The notes under the pieces are model-generated. The model did no database searches. It was not told where the DNA came from and saw nothing but the letters and a program-made list of their open reading frames with translations. This document shows, one piece after another, positions 52,555-61,595 of a stretch of 64,000 bases of DNA. The number at the start of each line of letters is the position of its first letter. Position 1 is the stretch's first letter. The position numbers and the translations under genes were made by a program. This stretch comes from Streptomyces exfoliatus (GTDB lineage: Bacteria > Actinomycetota > Actinomycetes > Streptomycetales > Streptomycetaceae), in contig NZ_JNZP01000021.1 of the NCBI RefSeq assembly GCF_000725545.1, positions 41,924-105,923 on the forward strand. The letters run 5' to 3'.

Positions 52555-53766
52555 ATGCCCGCAGTCACACAGTCGCCGGACACCGGTGAACCGCTCGACC
52601 CGCTCCCCAGGGAGTTCGCCGAGCTGATGAGGCCCGAGATCCCGGGCCTCATCAAGGAGATAGGCGTGGAGATCCAGCGGGCCTACCCGGTGTACGCCCA
52701 TCTCTTCAACGGACCGCACTCGGACGCGATCCGCCAGGGCGTGGAACAGGCCCTGGCGGCCTTCGTGGAACGGGTCGCCGCCCCCGGGACCCAGTCGGCC
52801 CTCCGGGACGAACTCATCCGCAAGTTCGGCCGGGTGGAGGCCTACGAGGGCCGCGATCTCGACACCCTGCAGGGCGCCTACCGGCTCGGCGCGCGGATCG
52901 CCCTGCGCCGGGCCAAGAGCATCGGGCGCACGTACAACCTCTCCCCCACCCTGATCCTGGCCTTCGCGGACGCCCTCTTCGCCTACGTCGAGGAGCTGGA
53001 GGCGCTGTCCCGCGAGGGCTACGTCATGGTGCAGACCCGCACCGTCGCCGACGTGGCGGCCCTGCGAAGACAGCTGCTCCACCTCCTCCTCGCGGGCCCG
53101 CCGCTGCCGCGGACGACCATCGCCGAACTGTGCAAGGAGGCCTCCTGGCAGCTTCCCGCGGAATGCACCCTGGTCGCCCTGCGTCCCCCCGTCGCGGATC
53201 TCGTCCAGGCCGGTCTCGACCGGGACGTCCTGGCCGATCTCGGCCTCCCCCAGCCGCACCTGCTCATCCCCGGCCCGCTCACCGCCGAGCGCCTCGCGAT
53301 GCTCGGCTCCGCCCTGGCCGGCACGCCCGCGGTCGTCGGTCTGACCGTGCCGCCGGGACAGGCGGCGCACTCCGTCCGCTGGGCACGGCGGGTCCTCGAA
53401 CTCATCGACGACGGCATCGTGCCGGACGCCCCCCTGGTGCGCTGCGAGGACCATCTGACAACGTTATGGTTACTGGCCGACCCGGCCCTCACGGCGCAAC
53501 TCGCCACCCGCGAACTGGCCCCGCTCGACGGCCTTTCGGGGACCCGGCGCGACCGGCTGATCGAGACCCTGCGCGTCCACGTCTCCACCCGGGCCCCCGC
53601 CGAACAGGTCGGCGAGATGCTGGGCGTCCACGCCCAGACGGTCCGCTACCGACTGCGGAACCTGGACAACCACTTCGGCGACCGGCTCGTCGACCCGGAC
53701 CGCCGTTTCGCCCTGGAAGCGGCCCTGCGCTCGCTCCACCTCCAGGGCACGAGGCGCACCGACTGA
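52555..53766 (+). CDS. PucR/CdaR-type transcriptional regulator
   Basis: The 403-aa regulator has an N-terminal all-helical sensory region (about 15-170, RsbR-N-like: LIKEIGVEIQRAYPVYAHLF...AYRLGARIALRRA), a middle domain and a C-terminal PucR helix-turn-helix (about 340-400: LIETLRVHVSTRAPAEQVGEMLGVHAQTVRYRLRNLDNHFGDRLVDPDRRFALEAAL). AAGGGA precedes the ATG. It follows the three secreted-protein genes by 216 bp, on the same strand, and is the best local candidate to read the TTGTC-N8-GACAA repeats upstream of mce. Its ligand is unknown. Confidence 0.88.
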   Translation: MPAVTQSPDTGEPLDPLPREFAELMRPEIPGLIKEIGVEIQRAYPVYAHLFNGPHSDAIRQGVEQALAAFVERVAAPGTQSALRDELIRKFGRVEAYEGRDLDTLQGAYRLGARIALRRAKSIGRTYNLSPTLILAFADALFAYVEELEALSREGYVMVQTRTVADVAALRRQLLHLLLAGPPLPRTTIAELCKEASWQLPAECTLVALRPPVADLVQAGLDRDVLADLGLPQPHLLIPGPLTAERLAMLGSALAGTPAVVGLTVPPGQAAHSVRWARRVLELIDDGIVPDAPLVRCEDHLTTLWLLADPALTAQLATRELAPLDGLSGTRRDRLIETLRVHVSTRAPAEQVGEMLGVHAQTVRYRLRNLDNHFGDRLVDPDRRFALEAALRSLHLQGTRRTD

Positions 53767-53810
53767 AGCGCCCGGACATCGGTGCCGGCGCCCGCCGTCG
53801 CGGGCCGCGG

Positions 53811-54239
53811 TCAGCGGTAGTACCCCTCGACCACGGCCCGCACCTCCTCGAGCAGTGCGGGGCCCTCCTGTGGCACGGGCGGCCTGCCGCTGCCGGGCCT
53901 GATGTCCAGGAGCTGTTCGCCGGAGAGGGCGAACACCACCCGCCGCAGCCCCGCCCGCTGGATGACGGCCTCGCACATCCCGCACGGCTCGCAGCTGGTG
54001 TACATCGTGGTGCCCGCCGCCGTCTCCTCGTCCAGTTCGCGCGCCGCCCACCTCGCCAGCTTCAGCTCCGGGTGCGCCGTGACGTCGTCGTCGGTGAGGG
54101 TCGTGTTGCACTCCTCGGCCAGGACCGACCCGTCCGGTCCCACGAGGAGGGACCCGAACGGCGGGTCGCCGCCCGCGCGTGCCTTGGCCGCGAGCCCGAT
54201 GGCCCGTCGAAGGAGGGCGTGGTCGTCGGATGTGGTCAT
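53811..54239 (-). CDS. Nucleoside deaminase, cytidine/guanine deaminase superfamily
   Basis: The 142-aa zinc-dependent deaminase has the zinc site H56 (in AHPELKLA; E58 is the proton shuttle, with P instead of the usual A between them) and C86/C89 (in TSCEPCGMCE). The fold matches guanine deaminase/TadA-like enzymes, but tRNA-editing TadA is normally longer and has HAE, so this is more likely a free-base or nucleoside deaminase. It converges on the PucR gene with a 44-bp gap and is followed upstream by an F420-type gene 54 bp away on the same strand. The substrate is uncertain. Confidence 0.87.
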   Translation of the reverse strand: MTTSDDHALLRRAIGLAAKARAGGDPPFGSLLVGPDGSVLAEECNTTLTDDDVTAHPELKLARWAARELDEETAAGTTMYTSCEPCGMCEAVIQRAGLRRVVFALSGEQLLDIRPGSGRPPVPQEGPALLEEVRAVVEGYYR

Positions 54240-54293
54240 GACTGCTCCGTTCCTGTGTGGGGTCCCGTGCGGGGATCGGGCCTGTCCGGCGGA

Positions 54294-55130
54294 TCAGGGT
54301 CGGTGAGCGGCCACCGCAGCGAGGGTCTGCCAGGCCGCCTCCGGGTGGCGCGTCTCCTCCGGGTCCCCCTGATAGGTGTCCAGGACGACGGACTCGGCGC
54401 CGAGCAGCCGGAGTTGGTCGAGGTCGTCCATGATCTGGTCGAGGGTGCCCTCGCCGGCGAGCCGGTCCGGTCCGCCGACCGTTGCCGCGGTGGGCCGGAG
54501 CACGATCCGGGGGGCCAGGGCGGGGACGGGGAGCCCGTCCTCGTCCGCGTACGCCTTCAGCCTGCCCGCGGCCTCGCGCAGCCACGGCAGCGTCGGGCGC
54601 AGCGGATGCCACGCGTCCCCGAGCCGTACGGCGCGGCGCAGTCCCGCGTCGCTGTTGCCGCCGACCCACACCGGGATCCTGCGGTGCCCGTAGGAGGCGG
54701 TGTCCGCCCAGGCCGCCCGCATGTCCCGCAGGTGGTCGTCGGTGAGCCGGCCGCGTTGGGTGAACGGGATGCCGAGGGCGGCGAACTCCTGCCGTGCCCA
54801 GCCGACTCCGACGCCGAGGACGAGGCGGCCGTCGCTCAGCTCGTTCAGGTTGGCCGCCATGCGGGCGGTGAGCAGCGGGTGCCGGTAGGGGGCGATGAGC
54901 ACCGTCGTGCCGAGCCGGACCCTGGTGGTGAGGCCGGCAAGCCAGGACAGGGTGGTGAAGGGTTCGAAGAAGGGTGCCGGGTAGCGTTCGGCGACGTCCG
55001 GAGTGATGGCCACGTGGTCGGAGACCATCAGGAGGTCGAAGCCCAGGTCCTCCACGGTGCGGGCCCAGTTCCGCAGGACTCCCGGGTCGCTTCCCGGGCC
55101 GAAGTTGAGGACGTTCACGCCGATCTTCAT
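54294..55130 (-). CDS. LLM-class F420-dependent oxidoreductase
   Basis: The 278-aa luciferase-like TIM-barrel protein has MKIGVNVLNFGPGSDPGVLRNWARTVEDLGFDLLMVSDH, VRLGTTVLIAPYRHPLLTARMAANLNELSDGRLVLGVGVGW and IPVWVGGNSDAGLRRAVRLGDAWHP, the pattern of F420-dependent (Rv-type) reductases. It probably uses reduced F420 on an unknown substrate in the cytoplasm. It lies upstream of the deaminase gene in the same direction (54-bp gap) and is divergent from an Lrp/AsnC regulator (94 bp), which may control both. Confidence 0.9.
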   Translation of the reverse strand: MKIGVNVLNFGPGSDPGVLRNWARTVEDLGFDLLMVSDHVAITPDVAERYPAPFFEPFTTLSWLAGLTTRVRLGTTVLIAPYRHPLLTARMAANLNELSDGRLVLGVGVGWARQEFAALGIPFTQRGRLTDDHLRDMRAAWADTASYGHRRIPVWVGGNSDAGLRRAVRLGDAWHPLRPTLPWLREAAGRLKAYADEDGLPVPALAPRIVLRPTAATVGGPDRLAGEGTLDQIMDDLDQLRLLGAESVVLDTYQGDPEETRHPEAAWQTLAAVAAHRP

Positions 55131-55224
55131 GGGGACGAGCGTAGTGGGGCCGTACGGCTCCTCAGAAGGGATTCCTCCCTGTCCCGGCGCGGTTGCGCCG
55201 TGGATCTACCGGTAATCTGACTGG

Positions 55225-55695
55225 ATGACCGAGAGTCTCGACGCCACGGACTGGGCGATCCTGGACGAGCTCCAGCACGAGGGCCGGATCCCGTTCACGG
55301 AGCTGGCGCGGCGGGTGAACCTGAGCACCTCGGCGACGACCGAGCGGGTGCGGCGCCTGGAGGCGGCCGGGGTGATCTCGGGGTACCGGGCGGAGGTGGA
55401 CCTGGAGCGGACCGGGTACCCGGTGTTGGCGGTGGTGCGGCTCAAGTACCCCGGTCCCGGCAACCGGCACGAGCCGCTGCGCCGGCTCCTGGGGGAACGG
55501 CCGGAGATCCTGGAGTGCCTGCGCACCACCGGGGACGACTGCTACGTCATGAAGGTGGCGACCACGTCGATGGCCCATCTGGAGGAGGTCGTCGACAAGC
55601 TGGCCGAGTTCGGGAGCACGACCACCAACCTCGTCCTCAGCCGCCCCCTCCCGCTCCGCGGCCCGCGGGTCCCACGGGCGCGTCCTTCGGAATGA
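55225..55695 (+). CDS. Lrp/AsnC-family regulator
   Basis: The 156-aa regulator has an AsnC-type helix-turn-helix (about 7-60: LDATDWAILDELQHEGRIPFTELARRVNLSTSATTERVRRLEAAGVI) and a C-terminal RAM ligand-binding domain (about 66-145; VLAVVRLKYPGPGN, CLRTTGDDCYVMKVAT). It forms octamers that respond to small molecules, often amino acids. A TAATCT hexamer ends 6 nt before the ATG and there is no Shine-Dalgarno, so it may be leaderless. It is divergent from the F420-type gene and probably regulates it. Confidence 0.93.
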   Translation: MTESLDATDWAILDELQHEGRIPFTELARRVNLSTSATTERVRRLEAAGVISGYRAEVDLERTGYPVLAVVRLKYPGPGNRHEPLRRLLGERPEILECLRTTGDDCYVMKVATTSMAHLEEVVDKLAEFGSTTTNLVLSRPLPLRGPRVPRARPSE

Positions 55696-55717
55696 TCACT
55701 CCACCGGGGCGGTGCGG

Positions 55718-56881
55718 TCACCAGCGCAGCGGCAGGCCGGCGACGAACGAGGTCAGGCGGTCGGCGATGAGGCGGTCGTCGTGGGCGGAGTAGTGCCAGT
55801 GGCATCCGGAGAAGTCCAGGCCCGAGCCGTCGAGGTACCAGTAGCGGACCTTGTTGTCGCCGGCGTCGGCGCGTGCCCTGACGACCTGCTGGACGTGGTC
55901 GGCGAACTGGCCGTGGCCGACGGCCCCGAAGGTCGTCGCGGCGCCGTAGCGCGCCCGCAGCTTCTGGAGGAACTCGCCGTACGCGGTGCGGTAGGCGGCC
56001 GCGAGGGTGTCGGGGGTCCACGGTTCGCCGGGGTTGACGGCGGTGGAGAAGTCGTTGGTGCCGAGGTTGACCACCACGAGCTGGGGCCGCCAGGTGCCCG
56101 GGTTCTGCCAGACGTCGCCGGGCGTGTTCAGCAGGGCGCGGTCGTAGAAGGTCCGGTACGTGACGTCCGGCGAGCCGCCGTTGTAGTTGCGGACCATGCC
56201 GAGGCCCGAGATGGCGTTCAGCTGGTAGTCGGCGTTCAGCTTCCGGGCGGCGAGGGCGCCGTAACTCACGTCGGCGTTGGTGGACCGCCTGATCTGGTCC
56301 CAGGTGCAGTCGCGGGACGTGGAGAGGTTGCCGTAGCCCACCGTGTTGGAGTCCCCGATGAACTCGATCTGGCGGTGACGTGGTGCCCCCGGCCTGCTCA
56401 GTACGGCGCCGCCGGGCGCGGCGACGAGTCCTCCGAACTCGCTGGTCTCCCACGTGCTGTCGTTGCGCTTGACGACCCGGACGGTGTGGGCGCGGTCCCG
56501 CAGGCCGTTGATCCAGTGCGTCGTACGGCCGGGTGTGACGAGCGTGGCCGCGGTGACCCCGTCGATCTGGACGTCGTAGTCGGCGGCCGCGTCGTTGAGC
56601 ACGATGCCCACGCCGGTGCCCCTGAAGGCACCCTCGAAGTACACGCCGGGCCAGCTGTACTGGACGGTGTTCCCGGCGTCCTTGACCCGCCCCGCGGTGT
56701 GCACCTGCGCCAGCACGCCCGTCGCCGACGGCGTTCCCGGGCCCACGGGGGTCGCCTGCGCCGTCCCGGCGGTGCCCACGCCGGTCAGTGACGCCACGAC
56801 CAGGGCGGTCACCGCGAGGAGTGCTTCCGTGCGACTGCGGCGTTTCCGCCGCGCCGTGAACGGCGTGTCCATGGCCTTCAT
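55718..56881 (-). CDS. Secreted SGNH/GDSL esterase, CE2-like
   Basis: The 387-aa exported carbohydrate esterase, probably removing acetyl groups from hemicellulose. A signal peptide (after FTARRKRRSRTEALLAVTALVVASLTGVGTA, to about residue 40) is followed by an N-terminal jelly-roll domain (about 45-150; VYFEGAFRGTGVGIVLND) and an SGNH hydrolase domain (about 155-387). The latter has the nucleophile serine in IEFIGDSNTVGYG, block III LVVVNLGTNDF and the terminal histidine region GCHWHYSAHDD. This two-domain order is that of CE2. The ATG at 56881 (MKAMDTPF) has GAGGAG 6 nt away. It is divergent from the IclR gene, with an IclR-type operator 31 bp upstream. Confidence 0.9.
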   Translation of the reverse strand: MKAMDTPFTARRKRRSRTEALLAVTALVVASLTGVGTAGTAQATPVGPGTPSATGVLAQVHTAGRVKDAGNTVQYSWPGVYFEGAFRGTGVGIVLNDAAADYDVQIDGVTAATLVTPGRTTHWINGLRDRAHTVRVVKRNDSTWETSEFGGLVAAPGGAVLSRPGAPRHRQIEFIGDSNTVGYGNLSTSRDCTWDQIRRSTNADVSYGALAARKLNADYQLNAISGLGMVRNYNGGSPDVTYRTFYDRALLNTPGDVWQNPGTWRPQLVVVNLGTNDFSTAVNPGEPWTPDTLAAAYRTAYGEFLQKLRARYGAATTFGAVGHGQFADHVQQVVRARADAGDNKVRYWYLDGSGLDFSGCHWHYSAHDDRLIADRLTSFVAGLPLRW

Positions 56882-56911
56882 CCCCATCTCCTCTGCGAGC
56901 GCTCCACGCGG

Positions 56912-56928
56912 TGTCGAAATATCGAACA
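56912..56928 (-). promoter_or_regulatory. IclR-regulon operator upstream of the esterase gene
   Basis: Coding-strand sequence TGTTCGATATTTCGACA, 31 bp before the esterase start. TCGACA, about 17 bp further upstream of TATTTC, could form the promoter, so the operator overlaps the -10 region. Confidence 0.65.
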
Positions 56929-57098
56929 ATGATCGGTATGTCGACGATTCGGGGCGGACACTATTGATGCGCATCACCGCCGTCAACAGGGTCCGACGGA
57001 CAGAGGGGGTCCTAAGTCCCCACACAACCAAGGGAGTTCACCGACGCCCTGACAAGGGGCGGGTCTGTCAGTAGCCTGTGTTCGTCATTCCGATCGGA

Positions 57099-57116
57099 TG
57101 TTGATATTTCGAACAC
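57099..57116 (+). promoter_or_regulatory. IclR-regulon operator at the IclR gene itself
   Basis: TGTTGATATTTCGAACAC ends 16 bp before the IclR start, directly before its AAGGGAAGG ribosome site. The arms TGTT/AACA are complementary. This suggests autoregulation. Confidence 0.65.
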
Positions 57117-57131
57117 AAGGGAAGGGCGGTC

Positions 57132-57905
57132 ATGGGACGCCTCGTACCTGCCGTGACCCGGGCCCTGGACATCCTGGAGCTCTTCCTCGACGGGGACGGC
57201 ACGCTGTCGACCCCCGAGATCGTGCGCCGGCTCGGGTTGCCGCGCACCACCGTGCACGAGCTGGTGGCCACACTGACCGCCCGCTCGTACCTGGTACCGG
57301 TCCCGGAGCAGCCGGGACGCTACCGGCTCGGTGTCCGCCCGTACCAGCTGGGCAGCCGGTACGCCGAGCAGCTCGATCTCGCCGCCGAGGGACAGCGGGT
57401 CGCCCGCGCGGTCGCCGAGACCTGCGACGAGACCGTACACGTGGCGGTCCTGGAGGACACGAGCGTCATCTACATCGCCAAGGTGGACTCCACGCACGCC
57501 GTGCGCATGGTCTCCGCGGCCGGTCGCCGCCTGCCCGCGCACTGCACCTCCGTCGGCAAGATGCTGCTCGCCTCGCTCCCCGAGGAGGAGCTGGCGGCCC
57601 GCGTCCCCGACGACGCCGAGCTGGTCGCGATGACCCCGCACAGCGTCACCGACCCGGCCACCCTGCGCGCCGCCCTCGCCGACGTGCGGCGGCGCGGCAT
57701 CGCCCTGGAGAGCCGTGAGTCCAACCCGGACGTCAGCTGTGTCGCCGCCCCCGTGCGCGACCGCGGCGGCCGGGTGGTCGCCGCCCTCTCGATCTCGGTG
57801 CCGATGATCCGCTGGAGCGATGCCCGCCGCGTCGAGCTGGAGGGGCTGGCCGTCAAGGGGGCCGCGGAGCTGTCCGAGCGGCTCGGCCACCGGGGTGCGC
57901 CGTGA
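57132..57905 (+). CDS. IclR-family sugar-metabolism regulator
   Basis: The 257-aa IclR regulator has an N-terminal winged helix (about 5-65: VTRALDILELFLDGDGTLSTPEIVRRLGLPRTTVHELVATL) and a C-terminal GAF-like effector domain (about 80-250; CDETVHVAVLEDTSVIYIAKVDS, LPAHCTSVGKMLLASLPEEEL, SCVAAPVRDRGGRVVAALSISVP). It overlaps the SMP-30 lactonase gene by 4 bp (GTGA). Operators of one type lie before its own start, the divergent esterase, the U32-like/ABC transporter operon and the distant arabinofuranosidase. The effector is probably a sugar or sugar acid from hemicellulose, by inference from the targets. Confidence 0.93.
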   Translation: MGRLVPAVTRALDILELFLDGDGTLSTPEIVRRLGLPRTTVHELVATLTARSYLVPVPEQPGRYRLGVRPYQLGSRYAEQLDLAAEGQRVARAVAETCDETVHVAVLEDTSVIYIAKVDSTHAVRMVSAAGRRLPAHCTSVGKMLLASLPEEELAARVPDDAELVAMTPHSVTDPATLRAALADVRRRGIALESRESNPDVSCVAAPVRDRGGRVVAALSISVPMIRWSDARRVELEGLAVKGAAELSERLGHRGAP

Positions 57906-58747
57906 CCGAGGTCGCCGTCCGCGCGTACGCGGAGCTGGGCGAGGGCCCGACCTGGGACCCGGCCGCCGGGCGACTGGTGTGGGTCGACGTCCTGGGCTCC
58001 CGGGTGCACACGTACGACCCCGCCTCCGGGCGCCGCACGGTCCTCGCCACCGAGCAGCACGTGGGCGCTGCCAAGCCGCGCGCGAACGGCGGCCTGGTGG
58101 TCAACCTCCGCGACGGCGTGGGCGCCTACGGACCGGCCGGGGACTTCTCCTGGCTGCACCGCGACCCCGTGCCCGACCGCCGGGGCAACGACGCCGCCGT
58201 CGCCCCCGACGGGTCGCTGTGGGCCGGCACCATGCGCTACGACGAGGCACCCGGCGGCGGCACGCTGTCCCGGGTGGCGCCCGACGGCACGGTCCGTACG
58301 GTCATCGACGACGTCGCCGTCAGCAACGGCACCGGCTGGAGCCCCGACGGGCGGCGGATGTACTACATCGACTCGCCGACCCGCCGGATCGACGTCCTCG
58401 ACCTCGACCCCGGCACCGGGGAGCCCACGGCCCGCCGCCCGCTGGCCGTGATCGAGGAGGGCGCGGGCTTCCCCGACGGGCTCGCCGTCGACGCCGACGG
58501 TTGTGTGTGGGTGGCGCTGTGGGACGGCGGGGCATTGCGCCGCTACACGCCGTCCGGGGCGCTCGACAGGGTCCTGACGCTGCCCGTGCGCCGGCCCACG
58601 GCCTGCGCCTTCGGCGGGCGGGACCTGACCGACCTGTACGTGACGACGGCGCGGACGGGTCTGGACCGCCCGCACCCGCTGTCCGGCTCGCTGCTCGTCG
58701 TGCCGGGCCTCGGCCAGGGTCTGCCCCAACCCCCCTTCGCGGGCTGA
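57902..58747 (+). CDS. SMP-30/gluconolactonase-family sugar lactonase
   Basis: The 281-aa six-bladed beta-propeller lactonase hydrolyses an aldonolactone (for example arabinono- or galactonolactone) to the sugar acid. Metal and active-site residues are seen in LGEGPTWDPAAGRLVWVDV (E), RRGNDAAVAPDGSLWAGTM (N-D), SNGTGWSPDGRRMYYIDS (N) and FPDGLAVDADGCVWVALW (D). The GTG start overlaps the IclR stop. Together with the probable sugar-acid dehydratase at the right edge it suggests a non-phosphorylative oxidation route for an imported pentose or hexose. It converges on the ABC permease gene at a strong hairpin. Confidence 0.92.
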   Translation: MTEVAVRAYAELGEGPTWDPAAGRLVWVDVLGSRVHTYDPASGRRTVLATEQHVGAAKPRANGGLVVNLRDGVGAYGPAGDFSWLHRDPVPDRRGNDAAVAPDGSLWAGTMRYDEAPGGGTLSRVAPDGTVRTVIDDVAVSNGTGWSPDGRRMYYIDSPTRRIDVLDLDPGTGEPTARRPLAVIEEGAGFPDGLAVDADGCVWVALWDGGALRRYTPSGALDRVLTLPVRRPTACAFGGRDLTDLYVTTARTGLDRPHPLSGSLLVVPGLGQGLPQPPFAG

Positions 58748-58758
58748 GGACAGGACGT

Positions 58759-58789
58759 GAGGGAGCGGCCCCCCGCGGGCCGCCCCCTC
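58759..58789. terminator. Bidirectional hairpin terminator
   Basis: GAGGGAGCGGCCC (58759-58771) pairs with GGGCCGCCCCCTC (58777-58789) with a single mismatch around a 5-nt loop, in the 59-bp convergent gap between the lactonase and permease genes. Confidence 0.8.
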
Positions 58790-58806
58790 GCCGTCTCCCG
58801 GCGCCG

Positions 58807-60027
58807 CTACGCGCCGACCCGCCGCTTGTTCCACACGTCGAAGCCGACCGCGGCCAGCAGGACCAGGCCCTTGATGACCTGCTGGAAGTCGCTGCCGATG
58901 CCCACCAGGTTCATGCCGTTGTTCAGTACGCCGAGGACCAGGCCGCCGATGATGGCGCCGAGCACCGTGCCGACACCGCCGCTCATCGAGGCGCCTCCGA
59001 TGAACGCGGCGGCGATGGCCTCCAGTTCGAAGTTGAGCCCGGCCTTCGGCGAGGCCGCGTTGAAGCGGGCCGCGAAGACCAGTCCGGCGAGCGCCGCCAG
59101 CATGCCCATGTTGAGGAAGACCAGGAAGGTGACCTTCTTGTCCCGTACGCCGGACAGCTTCGCCGCCGGCAGGTTGCCCCCGATGGCGTACACATGGCGG
59201 CCTATGACCGCGTTGCGCATCAGGAAGCCGAAGCCGACGAGCAGGGCCGCCAGGATCAGCAGCACCACCGGCGCGCCCTTGTAGCTGGCGAGCAGCATCG
59301 TGAAGATCAGGATCGAGGCGGTCAGCGCGGCCAGCTTCACCGCGAACAGCCCGGCCGGCGGCACGTCGAGGGCGTACTCGCTCTGCCGGCGCCGGTTGCG
59401 GACCTCCTGGCGGATCACGACCCCGATCAGCAGGAAGCCGAGGAGCAGGGTCAGGTTGTGGTAGTTCGTCGTCGGGCCGACCTCGGGCAGGAAGCCGTTG
59501 GCGAGCTGCTGGAGGTCCTCGGGGAACGGGCCGAGGGTCTGCCCCTTGAGGAAGACCTCGGTCAGGCCCCGGAAGACCAGCATCCCTGCGAGCGTGACGA
59601 TGAACGACGGCATGCCCGCGTAGGCGATCAGATACCCCTGCGCGGCCCCGGCGACCGCGCCGATGGCCAGGCAGAGGAGCACCGCGACCGGCCACGGCAG
59701 GTCGTACTGGACCATGAACACGGCCGCCACGCCGCCGACGAACGCGGTGATCGAGCCGACCGACAGGTCGATGTGCCCGGCCACGATGACGATCATCATG
59801 CCGATCGCGAGGATCAGGATGTAGCTGTTCTGCAGCACCAGGTTGGACACGTTGCGCGGCAGCAGCAGGTCGCCGCCGGTCCACACCGCGAACAGGGCCA
59901 CGATGACGCCGAGGGCGATCAGCATGCCGTACTGGCGCATGTTGCGGCGCATGCCGTCGAGCAGCGGCGCGACCGCGCCCCCTGGCGCCCTGGCCACCGG
60001 CTTCTCGGTCGTGACGTCAGCGCTCAT
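58807..60027 (-). CDS. CUT2 monosaccharide ABC transporter permease
   Basis: This 406-aa inner-membrane permease of the ribose/xylose class (GguB/MmsB/XylH-like) has a cytoplasmic N-terminus then about ten spans. The family signature [16 protein letters not shown] lies early ([26 protein letters not shown]); [14 protein letters not shown] and [33 protein letters not shown] lie late. Its start overlaps the ATPase gene end by 11 bp. It imports a monosaccharide such as arabinose, xylose or galactose together with the ATPase and binding protein. Confidence 0.94.
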   Translation of the reverse strand: MSADVTTEKPVARAPGGAVAPLLDGMRRNMRQYGMLIALGVIVALFAVWTGGDLLLPRNVSNLVLQNSYILILAIGMMIVIVAGHIDLSVGSITAFVGGVAAVFMVQYDLPWPVAVLLCLAIGAVAGAAQGYLIAYAGMPSFIVTLAGMLVFRGLTEVFLKGQTLGPFPEDLQQLANGFLPEVGPTTNYHNLTLLLGFLLIGVVIRQEVRNRRRQSEYALDVPPAGLFAVKLAALTASILIFTMLLASYKGAPVVLLILAALLVGFGFLMRNAVIGRHVYAIGGNLPAAKLSGVRDKKVTFLVFLNMGMLAALAGLVFAARFNAASPKAGLNFELEAIAAAFIGGASMSGGVGTVLGAIIGGLVLGVLNNGMNLVGIGSDFQQVIKGLVLLAAVGFDVWNKRRVGA

Positions 60028-61579
60028 GGTCGTTCTCCCTCGCGTCTTCCCTGGTCATATGGCGCATCAGCACGTCCTGTGTCGCCTCCGAGCGGGGCAC
60101 CTCGCCCGTGAGCCGGCCGGCGGCCATGGTGTAGATCCGGTCGCACATGCCCAGGAGTTCGGGCAGTTCGGAGGAGATGACGATCACCGCCTTGCCCTCG
60201 GCGGCCAGCCGGTCGATCACCGTGTAGATCTCGTACTTGGCACCGACGTCGATACCCCTGGTCGGCTCGTCCAGGATCAGCACGTCGGGACCCGCGAAGA
60301 TCCACTTGCTGAGGACGACCTTCTGCTGGTTGCCGCCGGACAGCCGGCCCACCGGCTCGAAGACGGTGGGCGCCTTGATGTTCATGGAGGTGCGGAACCC
60401 CTCGGCGACCCGGCGCTCCTCGTGGGCGTCGACCACACCGCGCCGGGCGACCCTGCCCAGCGCGCTGAGCGAGATGTTCCGTCCGATGGTGTCGAGGAGG
60501 TTGAGCCCGTAGTGCTTGCGGTCCTCGGTGACGTACGCGATGCCGTGCGCGACCGCCTCCGGGACGCTGCGGGTGCGGATCGCCTCGCCGTCCTTGAGGA
60601 CGGTGCCGCCTCCGTACCGCCCGTACGAGCGGCCGAAGACGCTCATCGCGAGTTCGGTGCGGCCCGCGCCCATCAGGCCCGCGATGCCGACGATCTCACC
60701 GCGCCGGACCGACAGCGACACCCCGTCGACGACCTTGCGCTGCCGGTCGATCGGGTGGAACACCGTCCAGTCGCGGATCTCCAGGGCTGGGGCGGTGCCC
60801 GGCTCGCCCCCGTACGGGGTGCGGTCCGGGAAGCGGTGGTCGAGGTCCCGGCCGATCATGCCGCTGATGATCCGGTCCTCGGTGGTGGCGGGGTCGGCCA
60901 CGTCGAGGGTCTCGATGGTCCGGCCGTCACGCAGGATCGTCACCGCGTCGGCGACCCGGCGGATCTCGCCCAGCTTGTGCGAGATGATGATCGAGGTGAT
61001 GCCCTGCTCCTTCAACTCCAAAATGAGGTCGATGAGTTGGGCGCTGTCCTCGTCGTTGAGCGCGGCGGTCGGCTCGTCCAGAACGAGCAGCTTCACCTCC
61101 TTCGACAGTGCCTTGGCAATCTCGACGAGCTGCTGCTTGCCGACGCCGATGTCCGCGACGCGGGTCTGCGGGTGCTCGTCGAGGCCGACCCGGCGCATCA
61201 GCCGGGTCGCCTCCTTCAGCGTCTCGTTCCAGCTGACGACGCCGCGCGTCGCCCGCTCGTTGCCGAGGAAGATGTTCTCGGCGATGGACAAATACGGGAC
61301 GAGGGCCAGCTCCTGATGGATGATCACGATGCCGCGCCGCTCGCTCGCCCGGATGTCCCGGAAGCGGCAGGGGTCTCCCTCGAAGAGGATCTCCCCCTCG
61401 TACCCGCCGTGCGGGTGGACACCGGAGAGGACTTTCATCAGCGTCGACTTGCCCGCACCGTTCTCCCCGCAGAGGGCGTGGACCTCGCCCCGGCGGACGG
61501 TCAGTGTGACGTCCGCCAGCGCCCGGACTCCGGGGAAGGTCTTTCCGATCGAGCGCATCTCCAGGACGGGTCCTGTCAT
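60017..61579 (-). CDS. CUT2 monosaccharide ABC transporter ATPase
   Basis: The 520-aa ATPase has two fused nucleotide-binding domains (about 5-245 and 260-515), typical of the sugar CUT2 class (GguA/MmsA/XylG). The first has Walker [12 protein letters not shown], signature [13 protein letters not shown] and Walker [12 protein letters not shown]. The second has the degenerate loop [12 protein letters not shown], signature [14 protein letters not shown] and [14 protein letters not shown]. It is co-transcribed between the binding protein (16 bp upstream) and the permease (11-bp overlap). Confidence 0.95.
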   Translation of the reverse strand: MTGPVLEMRSIGKTFPGVRALADVTLTVRRGEVHALCGENGAGKSTLMKVLSGVHPHGGYEGEILFEGDPCRFRDIRASERRGIVIIHQELALVPYLSIAENIFLGNERATRGVVSWNETLKEATRLMRRVGLDEHPQTRVADIGVGKQQLVEIAKALSKEVKLLVLDEPTAALNDEDSAQLIDLILELKEQGITSIIISHKLGEIRRVADAVTILRDGRTIETLDVADPATTEDRIISGMIGRDLDHRFPDRTPYGGEPGTAPALEIRDWTVFHPIDRQRKVVDGVSLSVRRGEIVGIAGLMGAGRTELAMSVFGRSYGRYGGGTVLKDGEAIRTRSVPEAVAHGIAYVTEDRKHYGLNLLDTIGRNISLSALGRVARRGVVDAHEERRVAEGFRTSMNIKAPTVFEPVGRLSGGNQQKVVLSKWIFAGPDVLILDEPTRGIDVGAKYEIYTVIDRLAAEGKAVIVISSELPELLGMCDRIYTMAAGRLTGEVPRSEATQDVLMRHMTREDARENDHER

Positions 61580-61595
61580 GGTCGCCCCCTCCCGG